Below are positions 38,928 to 48,351 of a stretch of 64,000 nucleotides of DNA, in pieces. The position numbers and the translations under genes are program-made. The stretch comes from an uncultured bacterium. Its GTDB lineage: Bacteria; Pseudomonadota; Gammaproteobacteria; Burkholderiales; Burkholderiaceae_E. Every line of letters begins with the position of its first letter. Position 1 is the stretch's first letter. The DNA is taken from the NCBI GenBank assembly GCA_903907905.1, contig CAIVPX010000187.1:19080-83079 (forward strand), written 5' to 3'. The notes beneath the pieces were generated by a model that saw only the letters and a program-made list of their open reading frames with translations, had not been told where the DNA came from and did not search any database.

Positions 38928-40280
38928 ATGGATATGACCGAACTGGCGCACGCGGCCGGGCATACCACTGAGCAGCCTGAGTCGGACGGCCCGGTGGCCC
39001 CGCCCACGCTCGAGGCCAGTGGTCTGCGGCAGAGCTTCGTGATCGAGCTGCTCCTCAAGCACCTGTACCTGGGGGGCGAGCTGGGCCTCGGCCGGTTGGC
39101 CGAGCGAGTCTGCCTACCGGCGGCGCTGCTGACCCCCATTCTCAAGACGCTTCGTAGTGCGCGTCTGGTCGAGCCTGCCGGGGTGAATCCGGGCGGGGTT
39201 GCGTCGGGATGGCGTCTCAGCGCCACCGGCCGGGCTCGTGCGGCCGAGGCGCTGGAGCGCTGTCGCTACGCGGGTGCCGCACCGGTCACCCTGAACGATT
39301 ACCGGGATCGGGTGCGACGGCAGGCGGCCAATGAGGAGGCCATGCCGGACGGTGCGTTGGACTCGGTGCTGCAGGGACTGGCTCTCGACGATGGCATTTG
39401 CCAAAGGCTCGGTGCCGCGCTCAGCTCGACCCGGGGTCTGTATGTCTTCGGCCCGCCGGGGAGCGGCAAGAGCGCGCTGGTCGGTCGGCTCGCGATGGTG
39501 TCGCGCGGGACGGTCTGGATTCCCCACGCTGTGCTGGCAGGTGAGGCGTTGATCCAGGTGTTCGATCCATCGGTCCATCGGCCCGTCGGGCCACAGACTT
39601 CCCAGGTTTTCCCCAGCCCCGCTTCGTGGTCGGAGCCTCTTCCTGCGCTCGATTCCCGGTGGATCGCATGTGAGCGACCCACGGTCCTTGCAGGCTCCCG
39701 CTTGAGTAGCGACCAGTTCGATCTCCAGTCGGGGACGATCTCAGGCGCATCCGTGGCGCCCATTCATCTCAAGGCCAACAACGGTGTGCTGGTGGTCGAC
39801 GACCTTGGCCGGCAGCGCGAGCCGGTCGGGCAACTCCTGCGGCGTATCGTGATGCCACTCGAGCGCGGGAGCGACCTCTTGCGTGCCCGTCAGGGCGATC
39901 CCGTCGAGGTGCCTGTGATGTACAGGCTGGTCCTGGCGTCCACGCTTGAACCATCAGGGTTGGACGACGCGGGCCTGATTCGTCGACTCGGCTATCCGAT
40001 CCCGCTGGGCCCGCTGGATGCGTCGGTCTACCGCCGCTTGCTCGTCGAGACGAGCGCGGCATGCGGTGTTCAGTGTGACCCGGGTGCGGCGGACTACCTG
40101 ATCGACCATCTGCATCGGCAAACCGGCGTTCCCATGCTGGCAGCGTACCCGCGTGAACTCGTCGCGCGTATTTGTGAGCGAGCGCTTTGGCTGCGCAAGT
40201 CGCCGGCGCTTGATTCCGAGGCGCTTGAGTGGGCCTGGGATGCAGTCCTGGGTCACCAAATGAAGGGGGGGGCGTCATGA
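38928..40280 (+). CDS. AAA-type ATPase in the Tad pilus locus, function unknown
   Basis: 450 residues. Residues about 25-110 look like a winged helix (LLLKHLYLGGELGLGRLAERVCLPAALLTPILKTLRSARLVEP). The ATPase core has Walker A GPPGSGKS at 175-182 and Walker B GVLVVDDLGRQREPVGQLLRRI. RLGYPIPLGPLD and a C-terminal helical domain follow. The architecture resembles AAA remodelling ATPases or transcriptional activators rather than the secretion ATPase TadA or the TadZ MinD-like protein, both present further on. It lies between the peptidase and cpaB, and its stop overlaps the cpaB start. Confidence 0.75.
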   Translation: MDMTELAHAAGHTTEQPESDGPVAPPTLEASGLRQSFVIELLLKHLYLGGELGLGRLAERVCLPAALLTPILKTLRSARLVEPAGVNPGGVASGWRLSATGRARAAEALERCRYAGAAPVTLNDYRDRVRRQAANEEAMPDGALDSVLQGLALDDGICQRLGAALSSTRGLYVFGPPGSGKSALVGRLAMVSRGTVWIPHAVLAGEALIQVFDPSVHRPVGPQTSQVFPSPASWSEPLPALDSRWIACERPTVLAGSRLSSDQFDLQSGTISGASVAPIHLKANNGVLVVDDLGRQREPVGQLLRRIVMPLERGSDLLRARQGDPVEVPVMYRLVLASTLEPSGLDDAGLIRRLGYPIPLGPLDASVYRRLLVETSAACGVQCDPGAADYLIDHLHRQTGVPMLAAYPRELVARICERALWLRKSPALDSEALEWAWDAVLGHQMKGGAS

Positions 40281-41158
40281 GAAGCAGACAGGCGTGGACG
40301 ATGCTGGTTTTGTCGGTGATGGCCGGCGGCGCCGCGACGGTTCTGGCTGCGGGGTGGCTGGGTGAGCGCTCTTCAGCGGCTATGGTCCCCGTCGTGGTGG
40401 CCTCGCGTGATGTCGAGGCTGGACAGCAAATTGACGCGGCCATGCTGCAGGCCGTGAACTGGCCGCGGGATGCCCGCTTGCAGGGCAGCTTCGCCGAGCC
40501 GGGCGAGTTGGGTGGGCGCGTGCTGAGGACGGCCTTGGCACGGGGAGAGCCTGTGCTCGAGGCCAAGCTTGCGCCAGCGGGTACGCGGGGCGGGCTATCT
40601 GCGGTGATCGAACCCGGGCGTCGCGCGATCACAGTCAAGGTCAATGAGGTCGTGGGCGTCGCCGGCTTCGCGCTGCCTGGCAACTATGTCGACGTGCTGC
40701 TCAGCACCCAGGACGACAGTGCGAATGCTCAAATGGTGTCGCGCATCGTGCTCGAGCGCATCCTGGTCCTCGCGGTTGCCCAGGAGGCGGGGCGCGACGA
40801 AACGCGTCCTAAGGTCGTGAGCGCGGTGACGCTTGAAGTCACGCCGCAGCAGGCCGAGCGTCTTGATCTGGCGCGCAACGTCGGTCAACTGTCCTTGGTG
40901 CTGCGCAATCAGATCGACCGCTCGGTGGTGGCAGGCGGGGGCATCTCAAAGGCTGACCTACTGCGTGCGGCGGGGTCGGAGCCCGCGGCACGAGCCCTGG
41001 TGGCGGCGCCTCGCGCCACCGTACGAAGCTCGACGGGCGGCGAGCCTGCACGACCGGCAAGCCCCGCTGAGCCCACGCTGACGCAGGTCGAAATCATTCG
41101 CGGTGTGCTCAAGTCGAGTGCCGCATTCGAAGAGGGGAGCAGGCTTCATGCAAGGTGA
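40277..41158 (+). CDS. cpaB: Flp pilus assembly protein CpaB/RcpC
   Basis: 293 residues. An N-terminal signal anchor (MLVLSVMAGGAATVLAAGWLG) precedes a SAF domain (VVVASRDVEAGQQIDAAMLQAVNWP) and the RcpC domain (GRRAITVKVNEVVGVAGFALPGNYVDVLL...). CpaB is a periplasmic component that associates with the secretin. The C-terminal 60 residues are a low-complexity Ala/Pro-rich extension. Start ATG 40277 overlaps the ATPase stop; the stop lies 11 bases inside the secretin gene. Confidence 0.92.
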   Translation: MRSRQAWTMLVLSVMAGGAATVLAAGWLGERSSAAMVPVVVASRDVEAGQQIDAAMLQAVNWPRDARLQGSFAEPGELGGRVLRTALARGEPVLEAKLAPAGTRGGLSAVIEPGRRAITVKVNEVVGVAGFALPGNYVDVLLSTQDDSANAQMVSRIVLERILVLAVAQEAGRDETRPKVVSAVTLEVTPQQAERLDLARNVGQLSLVLRNQIDRSVVAGGGISKADLLRAAGSEPAARALVAAPRATVRSSTGGEPARPASPAEPTLTQVEIIRGVLKSSAAFEEGSRLHAR

Positions 41159-42725
41159 TGGATTGTCGAGACGGCGCGCCCTTGCGTCCTTGATGGCGTT
41201 GGGGCTGCCTGTGGCGGGACCCTGGGTGCCGCACGCGCAGGCCCAGTCGCTGGCCGCACCGAGCGCCGACGGCGATGCATCGGCGCCCACTGCCTTGGCC
41301 GCGATCGGACCCGCCCTGCCTCTGGTGGTTGGAAAGTCCACGCTGTTTCGTTTGGAGGCGGCGATCGAGCGGATATCGGTGGGCAACCCTGCCGTCGCCG
41401 ATGTGACCCTGGTCAGCCCGCGCGAGTTGTATCTCCTTGGCAAGACTTTCGGGTCGACCAACCTGATCGTCTGGCGTCGGGGCGGGGGCACGACGATGTT
41501 CGATGTCACCGTCAACCTGGATACGGCCACACTGCAGTCGCGCCTTCGGCAACTGTTGCCGGGCGAGCGCGGCATCGAGGTGCACTCGGCAGCCGACTCG
41601 GTGGTGCTGACGGGCGTGGTCTCCAGTGCGATGCGTGCCGAGCAGGCTGCCGCGATTGCCGATGCCTTCGTCCGCAGTCTGGGCCGCGGGTTGGTGGCGC
41701 CCGTGGTGGCCGGCGAGGGTCGCGTCGCGGCCGGGCAGGCGATCCCGGTCTCGTGGGCCACCGGCGCGACGCCGGCCGATTCGAGCCTGCGGCCGCGAGT
41801 GGTCAACCTGCTGCAAGTGGAGCAGGCCCAACAGGTCATGCTCGAGGTGAAGGTTGCAGAAGTCTCCAAGACCCTGCTCGATCAGTTGGGCGTACGGATG
41901 GATGCCGCCCGCACCAACGGGGATTGGCGCTACAGCGTGCTCAGTCAATTTCTGTCGGGCTCTGCAGGCCTGCTCGGCATTGCATCGGCCAGCGGCAATC
42001 AGTTGCGCATCGACGCCGAAAAGCGCGATGGCCTCATCAAGGTGCTGGCCGAACCCAACATCGTGTCGATCAGCGGTCAGGAGGCCAGCTTTCTCGCGGG
42101 AGGCAAGATCTTCATCCCGGTGGCAAGAGCCAATGCAGCGACCGGGGCGAACACCATCACCCTGGAGGAAAAGGAGTTCGGGATAGGGCTCAAGTTCACG
42201 CCCACCGTGCTCGATGGCGGGCGTATTCATCTTAGGGTGGCGCCCGAGGTGTCAGAGTTATCCCAGACCGGGTCGCCCTTCGTGACCGCAGGCGGGACGA
42301 CGTCGATCCTGCCCAGTTTCACCACCCGCCGTGCGCAGACAACGGTCCAGTTGATGGATGGTCAAAGCCTTGCGATCGCCGGCCTGATCCGCAGCAACCT
42401 GAACGAGAGCATCAAGCGCCTGCCATGGATCGGTGACATCCCCATTCTGGGCGCGCTCTTTCGAAGCGCGGAGTTCCAGGCCGATCAGACCGAGTTGATG
42501 TTCGTTGTCACGCCACGTTTGGTCAGCGCGGTGGGGGGGGCACCGACCTTGCCCACGGATACGTTCGTGCCACCTAACCGGTCCGAGTTCTTTCTCGAGG
42601 GGCGGCTGGAAGGCAGCGGTCATCCTGAGTTGCCTGCGGGTCGCCGGGGGCGTATCGAGCAGCGATCCGAACCGGCTGGGAGCGCAATGCCGGCGGATGT
42701 GGGCGCGGGTTTTCGCCTTGAGTGA
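41148..42725 (+). CDS. cpaC: Tad pilus outer-membrane secretin CpaC/RcpA
   Basis: 525 residues. An N-terminal pilus-type secretin domain (LPLVVGKSTLFRLEAAIERISVGNPAVADV) is followed by a BON-like fold and the secretin domain (VLAEPNIVSISGQEASFLAGGKIFIPV, GLKFTPTVLDGGRIHLRVAPEVSELS, RLPWIGDIPILGALFRS, TELMFVVTPRLV). The signal sequence SRRRALASLMALGLPVAG carries consecutive Arg residues and ends near AQAQ, which could favour Tat over Sec. ATG 41148 has GAGGGGAG upstream. It forms the channel through which the pilus exits. Confidence 0.92.
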   Translation: MQGDGLSRRRALASLMALGLPVAGPWVPHAQAQSLAAPSADGDASAPTALAAIGPALPLVVGKSTLFRLEAAIERISVGNPAVADVTLVSPRELYLLGKTFGSTNLIVWRRGGGTTMFDVTVNLDTATLQSRLRQLLPGERGIEVHSAADSVVLTGVVSSAMRAEQAAAIADAFVRSLGRGLVAPVVAGEGRVAAGQAIPVSWATGATPADSSLRPRVVNLLQVEQAQQVMLEVKVAEVSKTLLDQLGVRMDAARTNGDWRYSVLSQFLSGSAGLLGIASASGNQLRIDAEKRDGLIKVLAEPNIVSISGQEASFLAGGKIFIPVARANAATGANTITLEEKEFGIGLKFTPTVLDGGRIHLRVAPEVSELSQTGSPFVTAGGTTSILPSFTTRRAQTTVQLMDGQSLAIAGLIRSNLNESIKRLPWIGDIPILGALFRSAEFQADQTELMFVVTPRLVSAVGGAPTLPTDTFVPPNRSEFFLEGRLEGSGHPELPAGRRGRIEQRSEPAGSAMPADVGAGFRLE

Positions 42726-42737
42726 CGGAGGGGGCAG

Positions 42738-43031
42738 ATGATGAACAGAGCACAATTTTTCGGTCTGGTGGTGGCGGCGGCCCTGAGCGGGTGCACCGCG
42801 ATCGAAGGCGCACACTCGGGCGCGGCGCCTCGCACGCTCGAGGCCTTTGGCGACGCCGTTCGTGAGGCTCGGTCGCGTCAGGTGATCGACCCTCACGCCG
42901 GCGTCGGACAGTTCCCTGTCGTCGGCATCGATGGCCAGGCGGCGGTCAGCGCCTGGCGTCGCTATCAGGAAAGCTTCCGTGAACCGCCGCCCGCCTTTGA
43001 GGTCATGGGCATCGGTGGCACGACGCGCTGA
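42738..43031 (+). CDS. Small pilus-locus lipoprotein
   Basis: 97 residues. A signal peptide MMNRAQFFGLVVAAALSGC with lipobox LSGC indicates a lipoprotein anchored at the mature Cys19. The rest is not assigned; a WRRYQESFREPPPAFEVMG segment is near the C terminus. It sits where CpaD or TadD-type lipoproteins lie in other Tad loci and may be a short pilotin-like factor for the secretin; this is inference only. GGAGGGGG lies 7 bases before the ATG. Confidence 0.75.
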   Translation: MMNRAQFFGLVVAAALSGCTAIEGAHSGAAPRTLEAFGDAVREARSRQVIDPHAGVGQFPVVGIDGQAAVSAWRRYQESFREPPPAFEVMGIGGTTR

Positions 43032-43123
43032 GTGATCCGCGGCAGGCGGCGTCAACCCCGTCTGCTTCACGCTGGTCAGTTGCATCGCTTGCTGCGGCAA
43101 GTTTCCCGGGAGAGGCTTCTTCA

Positions 43124-44308
43124 ATGTCGATCAGGATCAGTGTCATCGGGCCCGATGCCCAGCGAATCGCAGACATTTCTTCGGCCCTGCCTGCGGCGTC
43201 CGATTCGCTGGCGCTGAAGACCGCTACGGGCGGTATCGTCGAGGCGGCGGCCGAGATCGAGCGCGACCAGCCTGATTTGCTGGTCATTGAATCACCACGT
43301 GTCGCAGACGGTGATCTGGCCTTGCTCGAGTCATCCCTACTGACTGCGCCAAAAACTACGGCGCTCCTTCTGGCACCCGAGCACTCGAGCGAGTTTCTAC
43401 TCAAGGCCATGCGCGCCGGCGTTCGTGAGGTCATCCCGACACCGCTCGTCAACGGCGAGCTCGCGGCGGCGCTCGGTCGCCAGCTCGAGCGTCTGGGCCT
43501 GCAACGGTTCGCGTCGCCCGCGGCGCGGGTGATCGCCTTTGTACCGGCCAAGGGCGGCAGTGGGGCCACCTTTCTGGCCAGCAGTCTGGCGGTGGAACTG
43601 GCCTCGCGTGGCATGCGGACCCTTCTGACCGATTTGAATGTGCCGTTCGGAGATGCCGCGTTGTATCTGACGGAAGCGCGGCCCACTGCCACGCTGGCCG
43701 ATCTGGCGCGACAACTCGCCCGGCTCGATGCGACGCTGCTTGATTCAGCAAGCCTCTCGATCTCGGATGATCTGGCCCTCCTGGCCGCGCCCGATTCGGT
43801 CGAACGCTATGCCGATGTGACGGCGGAGGCGATTGACCGGATCCTCACGGTCGCCAGGTCCCGCTACCGTTTCGTGATCCTGGATGCAGGTCGTGGCATT
43901 GACCCGGTCACGATTCGCGGGTTGGATCGTGCAGACGAGATTCTGCTGGTCGCTCAGGCCTCGATCCCCTACCTGCATGCGGCCAGGCGCCTGATCGAGC
44001 TTTTTTCGGGGCTCGGCTACGACAAGGGCAAGCTTCGTCTGGTGCTCAATCGACACGAGCGCGGCGCCGAGATCAGCCCGGCCGATGCGGCTCGCACGCT
44101 GGGCATCGAGCTTGCACACCTCATTCCGAACAGTTATCGGTCGGTGGCCTGGGCGGTCAATCATGGCCAGCCCATCCAGGAGTCGGCCCCGCGCGATGCG
44201 GTGACTCGTGCGATCGCCCAGATGGCGGGGCGACTCATGTCCAAGGGACCCGGGGAGCCAGGGGCGGGCCCTGGCGGTTCAGGTGGTCGCCGCGGTCTTT
44301 GGCACTGA
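43124..44308 (+). CDS. Tad pilus localisation ATPase TadZ/CpaE
   Basis: 394 residues. The first ~120 residues are receiver-like (VIGPDAQRIADISSAL, GVREVIPTPL). A MinD/ParA-like domain follows with the deviant Walker A AKGGSGAT (Lys143) and later YRFVILDAGRGIDPVTIR. TadZ marks the cell pole or assembly site for the pilus. The conserved receiver Asp is not evident, as in many TadZ proteins, so phosphorylation is unlikely. A 92-base gap separates it from the lipoprotein gene. Confidence 0.9.
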   Translation: MSIRISVIGPDAQRIADISSALPAASDSLALKTATGGIVEAAAEIERDQPDLLVIESPRVADGDLALLESSLLTAPKTTALLLAPEHSSEFLLKAMRAGVREVIPTPLVNGELAAALGRQLERLGLQRFASPAARVIAFVPAKGGSGATFLASSLAVELASRGMRTLLTDLNVPFGDAALYLTEARPTATLADLARQLARLDATLLDSASLSISDDLALLAAPDSVERYADVTAEAIDRILTVARSRYRFVILDAGRGIDPVTIRGLDRADEILLVAQASIPYLHAARRLIELFSGLGYDKGKLRLVLNRHERGAEISPADAARTLGIELAHLIPNSYRSVAWAVNHGQPIQESAPRDAVTRAIAQMAGRLMSKGPGEPGAGPGGSGGRRGLWH

Positions 44309-44338
44309 TCGGATCCATGGATGGTCAAGGAGGGTTTG

Positions 44339-45736
44339 ATGTCGATTCGAGACAGATTGCCGGAGTTGAGAACGGTCGGGGGGGCGGTACCGGGCTCCGC
44401 CGGCGGACTGCCGGGGGATGATCTTCGGGCAAGCACGAGCGCTTCGCAGGCCTATCAGGCGCTTCGCGCCGAACTGCATCGGCAATTGCTTGACCGAGCC
44501 GACCTCGGGATCATGGCCAACCTGCCGGCCGAGCGCTTGCGCGAGGATCTTCGGCAGACGATCGAGCGGCTGATCAGCGAATCCGGTGGCGTCCTCAACG
44601 CTCTCGAGCGGCGGCAGATGGTGATCGATATCCAGAACGAGGTGATGGGCCTTGGCCCGCTCGAGCCCTTGCTGGCTGACGCCGGTGTCTCCGACATTCT
44701 GGTCAATTCCGCGCAGCAGGTCTTTGTCGAGCGGTCCGGGCGCCTCGAGCCCGCTGACGTGCGCTTCGACAGTGACCAGCACCTCCTGCGGCTGATCGAC
44801 CGGATCGTGTCGCGAGTGGGTCGCCGCATCGATGAGTCGAGCCCGATGGTCGACGCCCGTCTGGCCGATGGGTCGCGCGTCAACGCCATCATTCCGCCGC
44901 TCGCGATTGATGGCCCCTGTCTGTCGATTCGGCGATTTGCCGTGTCGCCGCTACGCATCGATGATCTGTTGGCGCGCGGCGCGATGCCCCCCGCCATGGC
45001 GGAGTTGCTGTCGGGAATGGTTCGCGCGCGCCTCAATATTCTTGTGTCCGGGGGCACCGGAGCGGGCAAGACGACGCTGCTCAACGTGCTGTCGGGTTTC
45101 ATTCCCGAGAACGAGCGGATCATCACGATCGAGGACGCAGCCGAACTGCAGTTGCAACAGCCTCACGTGGTGCGCCTCGAGACCCGGCCCCCCAATATCG
45201 AGGGGCGGGGCGAGGTGACCCAACGCTCCCTGGTTCGCAACAGCCTGAGGATGCGGCCGGACCGGATCATCCTGGGTGAGGTGCGGGGGGGCGAGGCCTT
45301 CGACATGCTGCAGGCCATGAATACCGGTCATGAGGGATCGCTTGCCACGGTGCATGCCAACACGCCACGCGACGCGCTGATGCGCCTGGAAAACATGATC
45401 GGCATGGCGGGGCTGTCACTGGCGCCCAGAGCCATGCGTCAGCAGATCGCCGCAGCGGTGGATGCGGTGGTCCAGCTCGCGCGTCTGTCCGACGGGACGC
45501 GCCGCGTGACCAGTCTCGCCGAGGTCACGGGTATGGAAGGCGAGGTGATCTCGATGCAGGAAATCTTTACATTACGGCAGACCAGCGTCGACCCTTCGGG
45601 TCGGGTGGTGGGGGCGTTTCACCCGACCGGTGTCCGTCCGGCCTTCATCGAGCGACTACGATCGCGTTCGATCCGGATCGCCGAAGGTATCTTCGATCCG
45701 GGCCAGTCTCATCCCCTTCAGCAACGGGCCGCTTGA
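44339..45736 (+). CDS. Tad pilus secretion ATPase TadA/CpaF
   Basis: 465 residues of the type II/IV secretion GspE family. Walker A GGTGAGKT is at 238-245. An Asp box (TIEDAAELQ), Walker B-like region ([39 protein letters not shown]) and the His of the His box follow. It hydrolyses ATP to drive pilin polymerisation, and in Tad systems also retraction. Start ATG 44339 has AAGGAGG 6 bases upstream. The start at 44321 would add only six residues. Confidence 0.95.
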   Translation: MSIRDRLPELRTVGGAVPGSAGGLPGDDLRASTSASQAYQALRAELHRQLLDRADLGIMANLPAERLREDLRQTIERLISESGGVLNALERRQMVIDIQNEVMGLGPLEPLLADAGVSDILVNSAQQVFVERSGRLEPADVRFDSDQHLLRLIDRIVSRVGRRIDESSPMVDARLADGSRVNAIIPPLAIDGPCLSIRRFAVSPLRIDDLLARGAMPPAMAELLSGMVRARLNILVSGGTGAGKTTLLNVLSGFIPENERIITIEDAAELQLQQPHVVRLETRPPNIEGRGEVTQRSLVRNSLRMRPDRIILGEVRGGEAFDMLQAMNTGHEGSLATVHANTPRDALMRLENMIGMAGLSLAPRAMRQQIAAAVDAVVQLARLSDGTRRVTSLAEVTGMEGEVISMQEIFTLRQTSVDPSGRVVGAFHPTGVRPAFIERLRSRSIRIAEGIFDPGQSHPLQQRAA

Positions 45737-45745
45737 GGAGGGATC

Positions 45746-46720
45746 GTGGATATCCGCTGGCTGCTTCTCCTGCTGCTCTGTTTTCTCGCGGTCGCGCTCC
45801 TGGTAGAGAGCCTGTGGATGCTCTGGCACGAGCGGCACAGCGCTACGGCTCAACGACTCGCGCGCCGCCTGTCCGGACTTTCGTCCGATTCGTCAAAGCC
45901 CGTGTCGCAGTCGCTGCTCCGAGCCGAGGACGCCGTCAAACCGGGGGGACTCGCGGGCCGACTTCAATCCATGGCCGCGGTGGCTCATTTGCAGCGCTTG
46001 CTCGCCAGGGCCGGCATCGCGGCCAGCGCGGGGGCGCGGCTCGTCACCACGGCGGCAAGCTCGGTCGTCCTGATGCTATTACTGGCCGTCGTCGGCTTGC
46101 CCTGGTTCGTGTTGGTGTCGGCTGGCGTGGCAGTGCTGGTCCTGCCCTGGCTCTGGGTCGCGAGGCGCGGTCGTCTTCGCCTGGCGCTGATGCAGTCTCA
46201 GTTGCCGGAGGCGGTTGAATTGATCGCCCGGGCGTTGCGGGCCGGCCATGCCCTGCCGGTAGCTCTGCAAATGGTGGGTAGCGAAGGGCCCGCTCCCATC
46301 GCGGGCGAGTTTTCCCGGGTGACCGAGCAGATCAGCTTTGGTGTCTCGGCGGAGGCGGCGATGCAGGCGCTGGCCGAGCGCATCCCGGTGGAAGATGTTC
46401 GTTACTTCGTGATCGCCGTACTGCTGCAACGCGAGACGGGGGGCAACCTGGCCGAACTGCTGGACAACATCGGCCGTCTGATCCGCGATCGGCAGAAGTT
46501 GCAGCAGAAGGTGCGCGTGCTGTCGGCAGAGGGGCGGCTTTCGGTGTGGATTCTCTCGATCCTGCCGTTTGCGCTGGCGGCCGTCATCAGCGTGGTCAAT
46601 CCCGAACTGACGTCTGTCCTGTGGACCGATCCGGCCGGCCGCAACATGGTGGTCGTGTCCCTGGTCATGATGGGCTTTGGCATTGGACTCATGCGGATGA
46701 TCGTCCGCGTTCGGGTCTGA
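45746..46720 (+). CDS. tadB: Tad pilus inner-membrane protein TadB
   Basis: 324 residues of the GspF family. An N-terminal helix (WLLLLLLCFLAVALLVESLWM), a pair of helices near residues 95-135 and two C-terminal helices surround a T2SSF domain (QLPEAVELIARALRAGHALPVALQMVG, ETGGNLAELLDNIGRLIRDRQKLQQKVRVLSAEGRLS). With TadC it forms the inner-membrane platform on which TadA acts. GTG start 45746, 9 bases after tadA, with GAGGAGGG upstream. Confidence 0.92.
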   Translation: MDIRWLLLLLLCFLAVALLVESLWMLWHERHSATAQRLARRLSGLSSDSSKPVSQSLLRAEDAVKPGGLAGRLQSMAAVAHLQRLLARAGIAASAGARLVTTAASSVVLMLLLAVVGLPWFVLVSAGVAVLVLPWLWVARRGRLRLALMQSQLPEAVELIARALRAGHALPVALQMVGSEGPAPIAGEFSRVTEQISFGVSAEAAMQALAERIPVEDVRYFVIAVLLQRETGGNLAELLDNIGRLIRDRQKLQQKVRVLSAEGRLSVWILSILPFALAAVISVVNPELTSVLWTDPAGRNMVVVSLVMMGFGIGLMRMIVRVRV

Positions 46721-46763
46721 GCCCGGGTTCCCCGTTTGATTCGCCCCGAGAAGAGACGTCGAC

Positions 46764-47693
46764 ATGTCCGAAGCTGTCTACCTTGTCCTGGTGTTTGCCA
46801 GCCTGACCCTGGGTGTGTGGTCGCTGACGTCGATGTGGGCTCGCCGGCGTGACTTGAGGCGTCGTCTGAGCGAGGTGAGCCGCGATTCGGCAACCGGCGA
46901 CGACGACTGGTTGACTGGCCTCGAGCGGGCGGCGCGACCCGTCGCCAACCTTGCCATGCCTGCGGCGGCCGAGGAGTTGTCGGCGCTGCGCCGACGTCTC
47001 GCGAACGCCGGTTGGCGCATGGAGAGCGCAGCCTGGATCTACTTCGGCGTCAAGTCGGCGTTGGCGCTGGTCGTGCCCGCCGTCGTCTGGGCGGTGCTGG
47101 TGAGCGCCGGCGTGACCTGGTCTTTCGCCGCGATTTGCCTGTTGCTCTTGGCGGGTGCTGCCTCGGGTTACTACCTGCCCAATCTGATCCTTCGCACCCG
47201 CGTCGAGCGACGTCAGCGCGAGATCTTCGAGGCCTTTCCCGATGCGTTGGACCTCATGCTGGTGTGTGTGGAGTCGGGCTTGGCGCTGGATATGGCGATC
47301 AATCGTGCGGCCGCGGAAATGACGCTTCGCAGTCCGGCCCTGGCTGAGGAGTTGGCGCTGGTGGGCGTCGATCTTCGGGTCGGCTCCAGCCGCGAGCGGG
47401 CCCTGCGTAATCTGGCGCTGCGGACCGGTGTCGATGAGGTCGCCAGCTTTGTGTCAATGGTGACGCAGGCCGATCGGTTCGGCACCAGCGTCGGCGATGC
47501 CTTGAGGGTGCAGGCCGATGCCTTGCGCAGCGTTCGGCACTTTCGGGCCGAGGAGCGGGCAGCCAAGGTGCCGCTCAAGCTGCTGTTTCCCCTCATCTTC
47601 TTCGTGTTCCCCTCCTTGTTTACGGTGCTGCTGGGCCCTGCAGCCATTCGCGTCTGGCGGGTGCTGCTGCCAGCGGTACAGACTGCCACCTGA
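46764..47693 (+). CDS. tadC: Tad pilus inner-membrane protein TadC
   Basis: 309 residues, second GspF-type platform protein. The T2SSF domain is visible in FPDALDLMLVCVESGLALDMAINRAAAEM and in TQADRFGTSVGDALRVQADALR. Four to five predicted helices include the C-terminal one (LPLIFFVFPSLFTVLLGPA). It follows tadB by 43 bases and is followed immediately by the TPR lipoprotein gene. Confidence 0.92.
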   Translation: MSEAVYLVLVFASLTLGVWSLTSMWARRRDLRRRLSEVSRDSATGDDDWLTGLERAARPVANLAMPAAAEELSALRRRLANAGWRMESAAWIYFGVKSALALVVPAVVWAVLVSAGVTWSFAAICLLLLAGAASGYYLPNLILRTRVERRQREIFEAFPDALDLMLVCVESGLALDMAINRAAAEMTLRSPALAEELALVGVDLRVGSSRERALRNLALRTGVDEVASFVSMVTQADRFGTSVGDALRVQADALRSVRHFRAEERAAKVPLKLLFPLIFFVFPSLFTVLLGPAAIRVWRVLLPAVQTAT

Positions 47694-47697
47694 GCAC

Positions 47698-48351
47698 GTG
47701 CGTTTGCGCAGCCTCTTTCAGCAGGGCGGCAGGTGGCGCGAGAGACTCGTCGTGCTGACCCTGGCTGCCCTGGGCGCAGGGTGTGCGACCGTACCGCCCG
47801 AACCGTCAGCCCTGACCGATGGCGAACCGGTCTATCGAATCGTCCAGCCGCCGCATTCGTTCAGTCCGCTGAACGCGCGGGCAAGGATCCTGCTGCACCG
47901 TGGGCATCATGAGGAGGCCCTGCGCCTCTTCAACGCTGCCCTGACGGACAAGCCCGACGATGTCTCGGTACTGGGCGGCAAGGCGCTGGCGGCGTGGGCT
48001 CTCGGTGACCATGTCGAGGCGCTGGCGAGCTTTCACGAGGCGGCGCGACTCGCGCCGCTTGACGCCGCCGTACAAAACAATCTCGGCTACGCCCTGTTTC
48101 AGTCAGGCGAGCACGAGGCGGGCTGGCAGGCCTTGCGCCGCGCGTTTGCGCTCAACCCTCGGCACCCTGGCACCCGGGCCAATCTCCGGGCTCTGGCACA
48201 GCGCTGGCGCGACCAGTGCGGTGAGGCGCGGGCGTGCCGTGGCACAATCGGGCCGCCCTCAACCGACCCGTCCCCCGACGCTGATGCCCACGATGCAAGC
48301 CCCGCCCCCCAATACCGCCCAGTTGAGGATTCTCAAGACACTTTGCACTGA
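47698..48351 (+). CDS. TPR lipoprotein, TadD-like
   Basis: 217 residues. The signal peptide ends at the lipobox LGAGC, so this is a lipoprotein. At least three tetratricopeptide repeats follow (about 60-165: ARILLHRGHHEEALRLFNAAL, LAAWALGDHVEALASFHEAARLAP, NLGYALFQSGEHEAGWQALRRAF). TadD-type TPR lipoproteins help place the secretin in the outer membrane. GTG 47698 lies 4 bases after the tadC stop. The last ~20 codons overlap the start of tex by 68 bases, so the C-terminal tail may be under little constraint. Confidence 0.82.
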   Translation: MRLRSLFQQGGRWRERLVVLTLAALGAGCATVPPEPSALTDGEPVYRIVQPPHSFSPLNARARILLHRGHHEEALRLFNAALTDKPDDVSVLGGKALAAWALGDHVEALASFHEAARLAPLDAAVQNNLGYALFQSGEHEAGWQALRRAFALNPRHPGTRANLRALAQRWRDQCGEARACRGTIGPPSTDPSPDADAHDASPAPQYRPVEDSQDTLH

